NCBI GenBank assembly: GCA_902491625.1
Contig: CABUIO010000005.1
Coordinates: 28,883 to 92,882 of the forward strand
Direction of reading: 5' to 3'
DNA: 64,000 bases
DNA from: an uncultured Porphyromonadaceae bacterium
Lineage (GTDB): Bacteria > Bacteroidota > Bacteroidia > Bacteroidales > Muribaculaceae
Shown: positions 1 to 8,730 of the stretch, piece after piece
How positions within the stretch are numbered: the first letter of the stretch is position 1
Layout of the letters: every line of letters starts with the position of its first letter
The notes under the pieces: generated by a model
The model's database searches: none
Seen by the model: only the letters and a program-made list of their open reading frames with translations
Told to the model about the DNA's origin: nothing
Translations under genes and position numbers: made by a program

Positions 1-960
1 ACTCTCGCCCAGCGACTCGTCCCAGCACGTGCCCCACTTGATGCCGATGTTTGGCGAAAGTCCGGAGCTGAACTGCGTGATCTCGTTCATCTCCTTCATG
101 CTGACCACGTTCTCGGCCTTGGGATTGAAATAGAGATAGAAAAGCAGACGCTTCGAGGTGCGGATGTCGCTGTTGCGGAGCAACGGCGAGTCGAGGGCGG
201 CCTCGATGGCCTTGGTGACACGGTGCTCCCCCTCTCCTATTCCGGTGCTGATCACGGCTGTAGAGGAGTCGTGGAGCGTGGTGTAGACGTCGTTGAAGTC
301 GGCGTTGACGTAGCCGCGCGTATTGATGATCTCCGAGATCGAGCGCGCCGCGTTGGCCAGCGTGTCGTCGGCCTTCATGAAGGCGTTGATCATGTTGAGG
401 TCGGGATAGATCTCATGGAGACGCTCATTGTTGATCATCAGCAGGGTGTCGACATGCTTGCGCATCTCCTCGGCACCTTCGAGCGCCTTGTAGATCTTGC
501 GCTGTCCCTCGAAAAAGAACGGTATGGTGACGATACCGACCGTGAGCAGATTCTCCTCCTTGGCGATCTGCGCCACGACGGGAGCGGCGCCGGTGCCGGT
601 GCCACCGCCCATACCGGCGGTGATGAAGACCATGCGCGTCTCGTCCTTGAGCTGGCGGCGCACATCCTCGGCACTCTCCTCCGCAGCCGCGCGACCCTTG
701 GCGGCGTCGTCGCCGGCACCGAGGCCGTGGGTGACGTTCGGGCCCAGAAGCACCTTGTCTGGAATCTGGAGTTCCTTAAGCTGCTGCTTGTCGGTGTTGC
801 ACACCAGGAAAGTCACGTTGTCTATCCCCTGATTGTAGAGATAATTGGCGGCATTGGCGCCGCCGCCGCCCACGCCTATCACCTTGATGATGGGCGGAAG
901 CGCCTGTGTATCATTGTCCTCGAACTGTGAGGGATCGTCTATTTTGTTGTAGTCTTCCAT
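1..960 (-). CDS. ftsZ: Cell division protein FtsZ (3' end outside window)
   Basis: Tubulin-like GTPase that forms the cytoplasmic Z-ring. 320 codons are visible from the ATG at 958-960; the C-terminus lies beyond the left edge. The tubulin signature GGGTGTG is at residues 118-124, with an earlier glycine-rich GVGGGG stretch at 29-34. About 22 residues precede the core, starting MEDYNKIDDP, an ordinary acidic N-terminal extension for Bacteroidetes. It is the last visible gene of the leftward dcw cluster, 26 bp after ftsA. The frame is open throughout and the identification is firm. Confidence 0.97.
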   Translation of the reverse strand, partial: MEDYNKIDDPSQFEDNDTQALPPIIKVIGVGGGGANAANYLYNQGIDNVTFLVCNTDKQQLKELQIPDKVLLGPNVTHGLGAGDDAAKGRAAAEESAEDVRRQLKDETRMVFITAGMGGGTGTGAAPVVAQIAKEENLLTVGIVTIPFFFEGQRKIYKALEGAEEMRKHVDTLLMINNERLHEIYPDLNMINAFMKADDTLANAARSISEIINTRGYVNADFNDVYTTLHDSSTAVISTGIGEGEHRVTKAIEAALDSPLLRNSDIRTSKRLLFYLYFNPKAENVVSMKEMNEITQFSSGLSPNIGIKWGTCWDESLGES

Positions 961-986
961 GAAGCGGATATTGTGAGAAGGGATTA

Positions 987-2348
987 TCAATTCAAATCGG
1001 TGTCGTCATCGTCGTCATCCGGACCGGGAGCGAAAATTCCGGTAAACTTCTTGCCGATGCCGGAAAGGATACCGCGCATCTTCGAGGGTCCGGGCTTGGG
1101 CTTTCTCTTCAGTCCTTCCTCCTTTTCGTTGTGTCCTGGATCCTCCGGCACGTAGGTGCCGTTGACGGGAAGCTCCGAGATAAGCTCTTCCTCGATGCAT
1201 TCCGGCGCCGTGCCGGTCATTCCGGCGCTGAGGATGGCCACGAGCTGCAGACAGTCGTAGGCCGAGGCCTTGGTGTCTTCCAGACTCACGTAGGCGGGCA
1301 GTGTGGCGCGGCGCACGCTCAGGCCGCTGCTCTCCTTCAGGAGCTCGGGCAGGCTTTTGAGGTGGAAGCCTCCGCCGGCTGTCACGATGCCGCCGGGGAG
1401 CTGCCTGTCGTTCATTCCGGCGTAGCTGATCTGCTCCACAATGTTGGCCACAAGCTCCTCGCTGCGCGCGGCAACGAGGTTGGCGACGTCGCTCATGCGC
1501 ACGCCGCTGAGATTGAGGTTCGACTGGTTTTCGGAGAGCATGGCGCTTCCGGAGGTGGTCTTCATTTCCTCAGCCTTGTCCTCAAGCACGTTGAGGGAGG
1601 TGATGTCGTTGGTGATGTTGCGCGATCCCATGGGGAGCACGGCGAGATAGACGAGCCGGTTGTCCTTGTAGAGACTCACTGTCGTGGTCTCGGCACCCAT
1701 GTCGACAAGCATGCACCCCAGACGTTTCTCGTCGGCGGAGAGGACGAGATGCGCAAGGACTATCGGCGTAATGACAAACTCCGCGATGCCGAGTCCGGCC
1801 TTGTCGCGGATGACACGCGTAAGATGGCGGTGGAGCAGCGGACGGCAGACAATCAGGTTGTAGCGTGCCGTGATGTTGTTGCCGCAGATGCCGACAGGAT
1901 TCCGGGTCTCGCTCTTGTTGACCACATAGGAGTTGGGGATAACATCCCGGACCTCCAGCGATGCGTCGATGTTGTAGTTGCGGGCATCCTCGCGCATGTC
2001 GGAGAGGATCATCTCGGTGATCTCGGTGTCGTCGGGCAGATTGCGCGAGATCTCGACCTTGATGTTTCGCAGCGAGCGTCCCTCGACACCCACGAAGAGA
2101 CGCTTGATCCTGCGCTTGGTGGAATCGCTGTTGATGCGTTTCTCAAGTTTGCCGATGATGCGCCCCACCCTGTTGCCGACATCCTCGACATTCTGGATGA
2201 GTCCGTGGCTGACGCTGTCGGTGGCATGTTCGACCTCGACGGCGAGGACTTCGAGTCTGTCGGGCGCGGAACCACGCACACGTCCGACGGCGCCCGATAT
2301 TTTGGAGCTGCCTATCTCGATGGCTGCTATGTATTTGTCTTTGTCCAT
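987..2348 (-). CDS. ftsA: Cell division protein FtsA
   Basis: Actin-fold ATPase that tethers FtsZ to the membrane. The N-terminus carries the phosphate-1 strand (YIAAIEIGSSKI, residues 6-17). An internal LVDMGAETTTVSLY phosphate-2 strand and a GGIVTAGGG segment near residue 320 also fit the actin/hexokinase fold. At 453 aa it is slightly long. The tail is lysine-rich (KRKPKPGPSKMRGILSGIGKKF), which fits an amphipathic membrane-targeting helix, and then ends in a run of aspartates (DDDDDDTDLN). It lies between ftsQ (36 bp gap) and ftsZ (26 bp gap), the usual order. Confidence 0.95.
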   Translation of the reverse strand: MDKDKYIAAIEIGSSKISGAVGRVRGSAPDRLEVLAVEVEHATDSVSHGLIQNVEDVGNRVGRIIGKLEKRINSDSTKRRIKRLFVGVEGRSLRNIKVEISRNLPDDTEITEMILSDMREDARNYNIDASLEVRDVIPNSYVVNKSETRNPVGICGNNITARYNLIVCRPLLHRHLTRVIRDKAGLGIAEFVITPIVLAHLVLSADEKRLGCMLVDMGAETTTVSLYKDNRLVYLAVLPMGSRNITNDITSLNVLEDKAEEMKTTSGSAMLSENQSNLNLSGVRMSDVANLVAARSEELVANIVEQISYAGMNDRQLPGGIVTAGGGFHLKSLPELLKESSGLSVRRATLPAYVSLEDTKASAYDCLQLVAILSAGMTGTAPECIEEELISELPVNGTYVPEDPGHNEKEEGLKRKPKPGPSKMRGILSGIGKKFTGIFAPGPDDDDDDTDLN

Positions 2349-2384
2349 TGACTTGATCTGATGTTATATAAGGGAGTGAATTTT

Positions 2385-3254
2385 CTATGGAGTCTGAGTC
2401 TGCTGTTTCATGGCGACGGACGCCGGGGCAAGATCCTCAAGCGGAATGTCGGCCTCCTCGGAGTCGTCGAATTCCGTGTCGCCGGGACCGTGCTCCGTAA
2501 GCATCTTGTTGCGCCGGGTGCAGACCACCTGGCCTTTGTATTTCACGGAGATTGTGTCGTAGTAGTTCCACCCTTTTACCGGCATAACCTTGCGGTAGAA
2601 AAGGAGGAGATTGGCAAATTTCTCGTCGAGGCGCGTCGTGTCGCCGAGATTGATGATATGACCTCGGATGCGCGGAACAAGCAGGATGTTGCGCGGCGAC
2701 TTGTAGACGATCATGGTGACGAGGCTGCGGAGCACCGAATCGGCGGCCACACGGTTGACCACCGGGAGCGCCCTGCGCGCCGGCACGGAGGCCGAGAAAT
2801 TGCCGCTGACGATCGGGACGTTGACATAGTATTCAGGCCGTGCGTCTATACGCTTCCCGTCGCGGTTGATGTAGTAGCTGTCATCGTTGGTGAAAATCCG
2901 CGCCACCGGCACCATCGGAACGACCTTCAGACAGAGTTTCCCCTCGGAATTGATGTAGCATTCCACATGCTCGAAATTGTTGACTCCGTCGAGTCGGCGC
3001 TCAAGCGAGTCGGTGTTGATGGCGCTCAGCGGCGTCCGGGCGTAGTTCTTGCCGAGCTTGCCCAACTCGAGCTTCACCGATTCCGCCGACATGCCCGACG
3101 ATATGGGGCTGGCATTGTCGATCTCCACGTCAATGCCCTGACACAGCCTCCGGTTGGCTTTCCCGACAGCCCACGAGGCCGCCCACCCCGCGTATGCCAG
3201 CAGGGCGACAAGCAGCAACCACTTCAGGAGTGTCTGTCGAAGTGTCTTTTCCAT
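2385..3254 (-). CDS. ftsQ: Cell division protein FtsQ/DivIB family
   Basis: Bitopic divisome protein: short cytoplasmic N-terminus, one membrane segment (about residues 11-28, LLVALLAYAGWAASWAV) and an extracytoplasmic domain of about 260 residues. Sequence conservation in this family is low, so the call rests on the single TM, the POTRA/FtsQ-like segment (about residues 45-110, with ERRLDGVNNFEHVECYIN) and the position between murC and ftsA. The acidic C-terminus is longer than in Proteobacteria. 19 bp separate it from murC. Confidence 0.88.
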   Translation of the reverse strand: MEKTLRQTLLKWLLLVALLAYAGWAASWAVGKANRRLCQGIDVEIDNASPISSGMSAESVKLELGKLGKNYARTPLSAINTDSLERRLDGVNNFEHVECYINSEGKLCLKVVPMVPVARIFTNDDSYYINRDGKRIDARPEYYVNVPIVSGNFSASVPARRALPVVNRVAADSVLRSLVTMIVYKSPRNILLVPRIRGHIINLGDTTRLDEKFANLLLFYRKVMPVKGWNYYDTISVKYKGQVVCTRRNKMLTEHGPGDTEFDDSEEADIPLEDLAPASVAMKQQTQTP

Positions 3255-3273
3255 TCTTACAAACTCTTCACCT

Positions 3274-4707
3274 TCAATCGTTTGCGTCGGCGGTGAGAAT
3301 ATGTTTTATCTCGGGCAACAGTCTGTCGAGATCCGCCGCGCCGAGAGTCATCAGGATGTCAAAATTACTATTTTTAATTATATTGAGCAAATCTTTTCGC
3401 TCGACCAGGGATTTTTTGCAGTTTTTCATGTCGCGGTAGATCAGCTCGGAGCTGACGCCCTCGATCGGAAGCTCGCGCGCGGGATAGATCTCGCAGAGCA
3501 GAACCTCGTCGGCCAGCGACAGAGCCTCGGCAAATTCGGGCGCGAAATCGCGGGTGCGCGTGTAGAGATGCGGCTGGAAAATCACCGTGAGGCGACGCTC
3601 AGGCCACAGCTGTTTCACAGAGAGAATCGACGACTTCACTTCGTTGGGCGAATGGCCGTAGTCGTCGATCAGCACCGGACCCCCGGCGCCCGGCTCGGGA
3701 CGAAGCCAGATCTGGAAACGACGCGCCGGACCCATAAACGAGGCAAGAGCCTCACGTATAGAGGCTTCGTCGGCTCCGGCGAGCAGCGATGCGGCGATGG
3801 CCGCCACGGCATTGTCGACGTTGATCATCACAGGAACACCCAATTCCAGACGCTCGATGCGCCTTCCAGGCTCCACATAGTCGAAATAGAGCCGACCGTC
3901 GGAGAGGGTGATGTTCTCCGCATGGCAGTCGCCGGAAGAGTCTCCGGCGCCGCTGTATGTCATCACCTTGACATCGTCGCCCACGCGCTCGTGCAGCTTG
4001 AGCCCGGTGTGTTTCAGCAGATAGCCGCCGGGGCGTATCAGCGACGTGAAATGCGCGAAACCCTCCAGATATCCGGCCTCGTCGCCGTAGATGTCGAGAT
4101 GGTCGGGATCGGTGGAAGTGACGACAGCGATGTAGGGATGCAGATGATGGAATGAACGGTCATATTCGTCGGCCTCGATGACAGAGTAGGGCGATGTGGC
4201 CGACAGCAGGAGATTGCTGTTGTAATTGCGCAGGATGCCGCCAAGGAAAGCGTTGCACCCGACTGAAGAGGTGTGGAGGATATGGGCGATCATCGACGAG
4301 GTCGTGGTCTTGCCGTGGCTTCCGGCCACACAGATGGCGTCGCTGTGGCGTGTGATACGGCCGAGCAGCGCCGCACGCTTTATGACCTCGAATCCGCCAT
4401 TGCGGAAATAGCTCAGAATGGCGTTGCTGTCGGGCACCGCCGGAGTATATACCACGAGCGTATCCTCCGGACTGCGCATCGGCTCGGGGATAAGTCCCGG
4501 ATCATCGTCGAAGACAACCGACGCGCCCTCGGCCACGAGAGCATCCGTTAGCGCCGACGGAGTGCGGTCATAACCGGCTACGGCAGCGCCCTTGCTGAGA
4601 TAATAACGGGCGAGATTCGCCATACCGATGCCGCCGATACCGACAAAATAAACCTTTCGGGCAAGTTCCTCACGATCTTGCGTTATAGAGTGCTTGACAA
4701 AGCTCAT
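3274..4707 (-). CDS. murC: UDP-N-acetylmuramate--L-alanine ligase MurC
   Basis: Cytoplasmic ATP-dependent ligase that adds the first amino acid, L-Ala, to UDP-MurNAc. The N-terminal Rossmann motif FVGIGGIGMANLA is at residues 21-33 and the Mur-ligase P-loop GSHGKTTT at 129-136. YDRSFHHLHP and the DYGHSP motif follow in the central and C-terminal domains. Length 477 aa is normal for MurC. A TAATTTTG box on the minus strand (4743-4750) sits about 36 bp upstream of the ATG, so murC may also start its own transcript. Confidence 0.96.
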   Translation of the reverse strand: MSFVKHSITQDREELARKVYFVGIGGIGMANLARYYLSKGAAVAGYDRTPSALTDALVAEGASVVFDDDPGLIPEPMRSPEDTLVVYTPAVPDSNAILSYFRNGGFEVIKRAALLGRITRHSDAICVAGSHGKTTTSSMIAHILHTSSVGCNAFLGGILRNYNSNLLLSATSPYSVIEADEYDRSFHHLHPYIAVVTSTDPDHLDIYGDEAGYLEGFAHFTSLIRPGGYLLKHTGLKLHERVGDDVKVMTYSGAGDSSGDCHAENITLSDGRLYFDYVEPGRRIERLELGVPVMINVDNAVAAIAASLLAGADEASIREALASFMGPARRFQIWLRPEPGAGGPVLIDDYGHSPNEVKSSILSVKQLWPERRLTVIFQPHLYTRTRDFAPEFAEALSLADEVLLCEIYPARELPIEGVSSELIYRDMKNCKKSLVERKDLLNIIKNSNFDILMTLGAADLDRLLPEIKHILTADAND

Positions 4708-4747
4708 TTTTAGCTGAAAATATTAACAACAGATTGAGTGTACAAAA

Positions 4748-5842
4748 TTAGGGGAGGAGGCGGGCGATGCAGTCGACGATCTTTTCGTCGGAGTCGGGGA
4801 GTGCCATGGCGGTGATTTTCTCGCTCATTTCCCGTAGTTTGCCGCTGTCGCCGACTGTGGCGAGGATGGTGTCGACAAGCTTATCGGAGGCTTCGGCGTC
4901 GGAGACGAAGACGGCGGCGCCGCGGTCGGAGAGGGCGCGGGCATTCTTGGTCTGATGATCTTCGGCGACGTTGGGGGAGGGGACAAGGATGCAGGGCTTG
5001 CCGAGGAGTTCCAGCTCACTGATGCTTCCTGCTCCGGCGCGCGAGACGACGAGCGAGGCGGCGGCGTAGGCTTTCGCCATATCGGCGATGAAGTTGGTGA
5101 CTACGATTCCTTTCATGCCGGAAGCTGATTTCCGGCCTCGGTCGCCCCAGGATTTTCCAGTCTGCCAGATCAGCTGTATTCCGGCGTCGCTGATGCGCCG
5201 CAGACCTGCCGTCATGGCTTCGTTGAGGGTGCGTGCGCCGAGGCTTCCGCCGATGACGAGGACGGTTGGACGCGTAGGGTCGAGTCCGAAGCCTTTGCGG
5301 GCTTCGGCAGCGGTGATGCCGCTGTCGAGCAGATCCTTGCGTATCGGATTGCCTGTCAGCACGATCCTGTCGGCAGGGAAGAAGCGCTCCATACCTTCGT
5401 AGGCGGTGCAAATGGCGGCCGCACGCTTGGCGAGGAGCTTGTTGGTCACTCCGGCGTAGGAGTTCTGTTCCTGAATGAGGGTGGGGACTCTGAGACGCTG
5501 CGCAGCCTTGAGTGTGGGACCGGAGGCATAGCCGCCGACGCCGATGGCTACGTCTGGCTGAAAATCCTTGATTATACGGCGTGCGCGGCGCAGGCTGCGG
5601 CGAAGCTTAAGCAATACGGAGAAGTTGCGCCAGAGACGTTTTCGGTCGAAACCGGCGATCTCCAGACCTTCGATATCGTAGCCTGCGGCGGGCACTTTCT
5701 CCATCTCCATGCGGTCTGAGGCGCCCACAAAGAGTATCTTGCAGTCGGGATAGCGCCGACGCAGCGCGTTTGCGATGGAGACGGCAGGGAAGATGTGACC
5801 TCCCGTGCCTCCGCCGCTTATGATGAATTTTGGATTTTTCAT
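4748..5842 (-). CDS. murG: Lipid II synthase MurG (UDP-GlcNAc transferase)
   Basis: Peripheral-membrane GT-B glycosyltransferase that adds GlcNAc to lipid I to give lipid II. The glycine loop GGGTGGH is at residues 10-16, the GVGGYASGP and EQNSYAG motifs lie in the N-terminal domain, and the UDP-GlcNAc-binding segment SRAGAGSISELELLGKP is in the C-terminal domain. Length 364 aa is usual. It starts 12 bp after the ftsW stop codon, consistent with cotranscription. Confidence 0.96.
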   Translation of the reverse strand: MKNPKFIISGGGTGGHIFPAVSIANALRRRYPDCKILFVGASDRMEMEKVPAAGYDIEGLEIAGFDRKRLWRNFSVLLKLRRSLRRARRIIKDFQPDVAIGVGGYASGPTLKAAQRLRVPTLIQEQNSYAGVTNKLLAKRAAAICTAYEGMERFFPADRIVLTGNPIRKDLLDSGITAAEARKGFGLDPTRPTVLVIGGSLGARTLNEAMTAGLRRISDAGIQLIWQTGKSWGDRGRKSASGMKGIVVTNFIADMAKAYAAASLVVSRAGAGSISELELLGKPCILVPSPNVAEDHQTKNARALSDRGAAVFVSDAEASDKLVDTILATVGDSGKLREMSEKITAMALPDSDEKIVDCIARLLP

Positions 5843-5854
5843 TTTTCAATCAGA

Positions 5855-7342
5855 TCAATATGTCAGAGGATCGGAGTTAGACGAAGCATTTTTGTCGGCT
5901 GTCGCGGTGTGGAGCATCGTGGGATTGTCGGTCTCCGACTTGTCGGCCACGGCGGCGCGTATGGCCTCGCTGCCCTTGCTGTCCTTGCCCGTGCGCGACG
6001 CGAACTTGCTGACCGACAGCATCATGCCCATCGCGGCACTCATGATGATGACTGATGTACCCCCCTTGCTGATGAATGGCAGCGGCTGGCCGGAAACAGG
6101 CACGATGCCCACTACGATGGACATGTGCATGAGCGCCTGCATCACGATCATCACGGCGCATCCCATGATGAGAAGGGCAGGGAAGGCCTTCCGGCATTTC
6201 ACCGCTATGCGCCCTGCGGCGCCGATGAGACTGAGATACATCAGCAACAGGAAGACGCCTCCGACGAAGCCTGTGTCCTCGATTATGATGGAGAAGATAT
6301 AGTCGGAAAAGGCAAGGGGCAGTCGTGCGTTCTCGCGCGAGTTGCCGGGACCCTGACCGAGTACGCCGCCGTGAGCCTGGGCGAACTTGGAGAAGATGAC
6401 CTGGCGGTTCTCGTCGGTGATCTTGTCGGTAGGCTTGACACCCTCCTTGAAGCTCTTCAGACGATCCCTTCGGAGTCCTGTACGGTCGATCCCGCCTTCA
6501 TCTCCCGCACCGGCCATATATTGCTCTGTGGCGGTGCCCTGCGGCGCTTTTTCCTCGGCGAAATATTTCTTGTAGATGACCGGCCCTCCGATACAGGCAA
6601 GGAACAGTATGATGATGAGAAGCTTACGCATCTGCAGGCCTCCGATGACGAGCATGGAGAACGCCGTGCCGCCGATCAGGATCGTGTTGGTGAGTCCGTT
6701 CTTGAACAGCAGGGCGCAGAACAGTCCGGAGATGGCCAAGGCGATGAACATGCCGGTGTTGGTGACGCCCTGCGGCATCTGGTATTTGGAAATGACCTTG
6801 GCCAGCACGACGACGAGCGCCAGTTTCGCGATCTCGGCCGGCTGGATTGTGAATCCGCCTAATTTGATGGCTCGCTGGGCGCCGTTGATGACGACGCCGC
6901 CGAAGGTAGACCAGACCATAAGCACCACCGCGACTATGGCGAAGAGCACGGCAGTCTTGCGGTAGACCTTGTAGTGGATGTTGCTCATCAGGAGGATAAG
7001 CACGAAGCCTGTGCCTAAATAGATGGCATGCTGTATGATGGGGGCGAAGACGTGGCCACCCCTGATTTCGGAGCTGGATGCGCTGTAAAGCTCGATGATG
7101 GAGTAGCACATCAGCATGAGGTAGATGCCCCAGAGGAAGCGGTCGCCGCGCAGCTGCTCGCGCGAAGCGCGTTCCATCTTTTTGCGCTTAAGCGACTGCA
7201 GCCGCGCGTTTGCGGGCATTTCGGCGGCAACGGCCACGGAGGCTGCATCGTCGGCAGTCATGCCGTCGACGGTGCGCACTATCTTGAGTCCGGACACGGC
7301 CGCATCGCCGGCGCCGGACGCCGCAGGATTATTGTTTCGCAT
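5855..7342 (-). CDS. ftsW: SEDS-family peptidoglycan polymerase FtsW
   Basis: Polytopic lipid II polymerase of the divisome. Many hydrophobic helices run from about residue 70 to 460, and the SEDS signature VPVSGQPLPFISKGGTS is near residues 411-428. Its place between murD and murG favours FtsW over RodA. At 495 aa it is about 100 residues longer than E. coli FtsW. The extra length lies in a hydrophilic N-terminus (about 65 residues), an enlarged loop carrying EKAPQGTATEQYM and a polar C-terminal tail. Confidence 0.93.
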   Translation of the reverse strand: MRNNNPAASGAGDAAVSGLKIVRTVDGMTADDAASVAVAAEMPANARLQSLKRKKMERASREQLRGDRFLWGIYLMLMCYSIIELYSASSSEIRGGHVFAPIIQHAIYLGTGFVLILLMSNIHYKVYRKTAVLFAIVAVVLMVWSTFGGVVINGAQRAIKLGGFTIQPAEIAKLALVVVLAKVISKYQMPQGVTNTGMFIALAISGLFCALLFKNGLTNTILIGGTAFSMLVIGGLQMRKLLIIILFLACIGGPVIYKKYFAEEKAPQGTATEQYMAGAGDEGGIDRTGLRRDRLKSFKEGVKPTDKITDENRQVIFSKFAQAHGGVLGQGPGNSRENARLPLAFSDYIFSIIIEDTGFVGGVFLLLMYLSLIGAAGRIAVKCRKAFPALLIMGCAVMIVMQALMHMSIVVGIVPVSGQPLPFISKGGTSVIIMSAAMGMMLSVSKFASRTGKDSKGSEAIRAAVADKSETDNPTMLHTATADKNASSNSDPLTY

Positions 7343-7373
7343 TGAGAGAGAAATCAGGTAAGTTGAAAAAACA

Positions 7374-8708
7374 TTACAGAAGCGCTTTCACGGCCTCCTT
7401 GAATTTGTTGCCTCGGTCGACATAGCTGCTGAAAAGGTCGAAGCTCGCGCAGCAAGGCGAAAGAAGCACAGTATCGCCTTCGGCGGCGAGGCGCCGGCAC
7501 TCCGCGATGCAGTCGGCAAGCGAGGAGGTGCTGACGGTGGGTACGATACCGCTGAAATAGTCCACGATCTTGGCGTTGTCGATGCCCATGGCGACGATAG
7601 CCTTGACCTTAGCGCGCACGAACGGTTCGATCTCGCTGTAGTCGTTGCCCTTGTCGGTGCCTCCGAGGATGAGCACCGTAGGTTGCGTCATGCTTTCGAG
7701 GGCATAGTATGTGGAATTGACGTTTGTGGCCTTGGAGTCGTTGACATAGCGGACGCCGTCGACCGTGGCGACATATTCCAGACGATGCTCCACTGCCTCG
7801 AAGTCGGCGAGAGCCTCCTTGACGACCTTGGGCGCCACATGAAGCACCGAGGCCGACACGCCGGCAGCCATGGAGTTGTAGAGGTTGTGCAGTCCCTTGA
7901 GCGAGAGCTCATCGCGAGGAATCTCCCAGCGGTCCTCGGGAGTGGAGACCTCGACCATGCGTCCATCGACCCACGCCGCGGCGCCCTCCTTGTGTTCCTC
8001 GCCAAAGGGGAGGAGATGCTGCTCCAGGCGAAGATGCTCCAGCTGGCGGGCAATCACGGGGTCGCCGTCCCAGTACACGAAGTAGTCGTCGGCTGTCTGG
8101 TTGCGCAGTATACGGAATTTGGCGGCCACGTAGTTCTCAAACTTGTGGTCGTAGCGGTCGAGATGGTCGGGAGTGATGTTGAGAAGCACGGCCACGTCAG
8201 CCTTGAACTCATACATGTTCTCAAGCTGGAAGCTACTGAGTTCCAGCACGTAGACATCATGCTCGCCCTCGGCGACCTGAAGCGCCATGCTGCGGCCTAC
8301 GTTTCCGGCCACGGCCACATCCATTCCGGCCTTGCGCAGGATATGGTAGATCAACAGGGTAGTGGTGGTCTTGCCGTTGCTTCCGGAGATGCAGACCATA
8401 CGCGCCTTGGTGTAGCGTGCGGCAAATTCGATTTCGGATATGACCGGAATGTTCTTTGCAGTGATTTTCTTAACGAGAGGAGCGTAAGGTGGAATGCCCG
8501 GGCTTTTGATGACCTCGTCGGCATTGAGGATGCGCTCCTCGGTGTGGCCGCCCTCCTCGTAGGGGATGGAGTGCTCTTCAAGCATCTCCTTGTATCTGGG
8601 CTTGAGGGATCCGGCGTCGGAAAGCCAGACCTCGTAGCCTTTCTTCTTGGCGAGAATCGCGGCACCGACGCCGCTCTCTCCTCCTCCGAGTATTGCTATC
8701 TTTTTCAT
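7374..8708 (-). CDS. murD: UDP-N-acetylmuramoyl-L-alanine--D-glutamate ligase MurD
   Basis: Cytoplasmic ligase adding D-Glu to UDP-MurNAc-L-Ala. The Rossmann-type N-terminus reads MKKIAILGGGESGVGAA and the P-loop GSNGKTTT is at residues 109-116. The NDSKATN motif and the SPCCASFDLF segment near the C-terminus are characteristic of MurD. I start it at the ATG at 8706-8708; an in-frame TTG two codons upstream is less likely. It starts 22 bp after the mraY stop codon. Confidence 0.96.
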   Translation of the reverse strand: MKKIAILGGGESGVGAAILAKKKGYEVWLSDAGSLKPRYKEMLEEHSIPYEEGGHTEERILNADEVIKSPGIPPYAPLVKKITAKNIPVISEIEFAARYTKARMVCISGSNGKTTTTLLIYHILRKAGMDVAVAGNVGRSMALQVAEGEHDVYVLELSSFQLENMYEFKADVAVLLNITPDHLDRYDHKFENYVAAKFRILRNQTADDYFVYWDGDPVIARQLEHLRLEQHLLPFGEEHKEGAAAWVDGRMVEVSTPEDRWEIPRDELSLKGLHNLYNSMAAGVSASVLHVAPKVVKEALADFEAVEHRLEYVATVDGVRYVNDSKATNVNSTYYALESMTQPTVLILGGTDKGNDYSEIEPFVRAKVKAIVAMGIDNAKIVDYFSGIVPTVSTSSLADCIAECRRLAAEGDTVLLSPCCASFDLFSSYVDRGNKFKEAVKALL

Positions 8709-8730
8709 TGTCAAATTCTTGTCAGATTGA

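Noticed and set aside
1131..2351. Long open frame opposite ftsA (406 codons), and similar long antisense frames opposite sprE, gyrB, the cargo genes and others
   Set aside because: Composition-driven shadow frames: the opposite strand has clear family motifs, and the shadow proteins are rich in His/Gly/Val/Asp without any motif.
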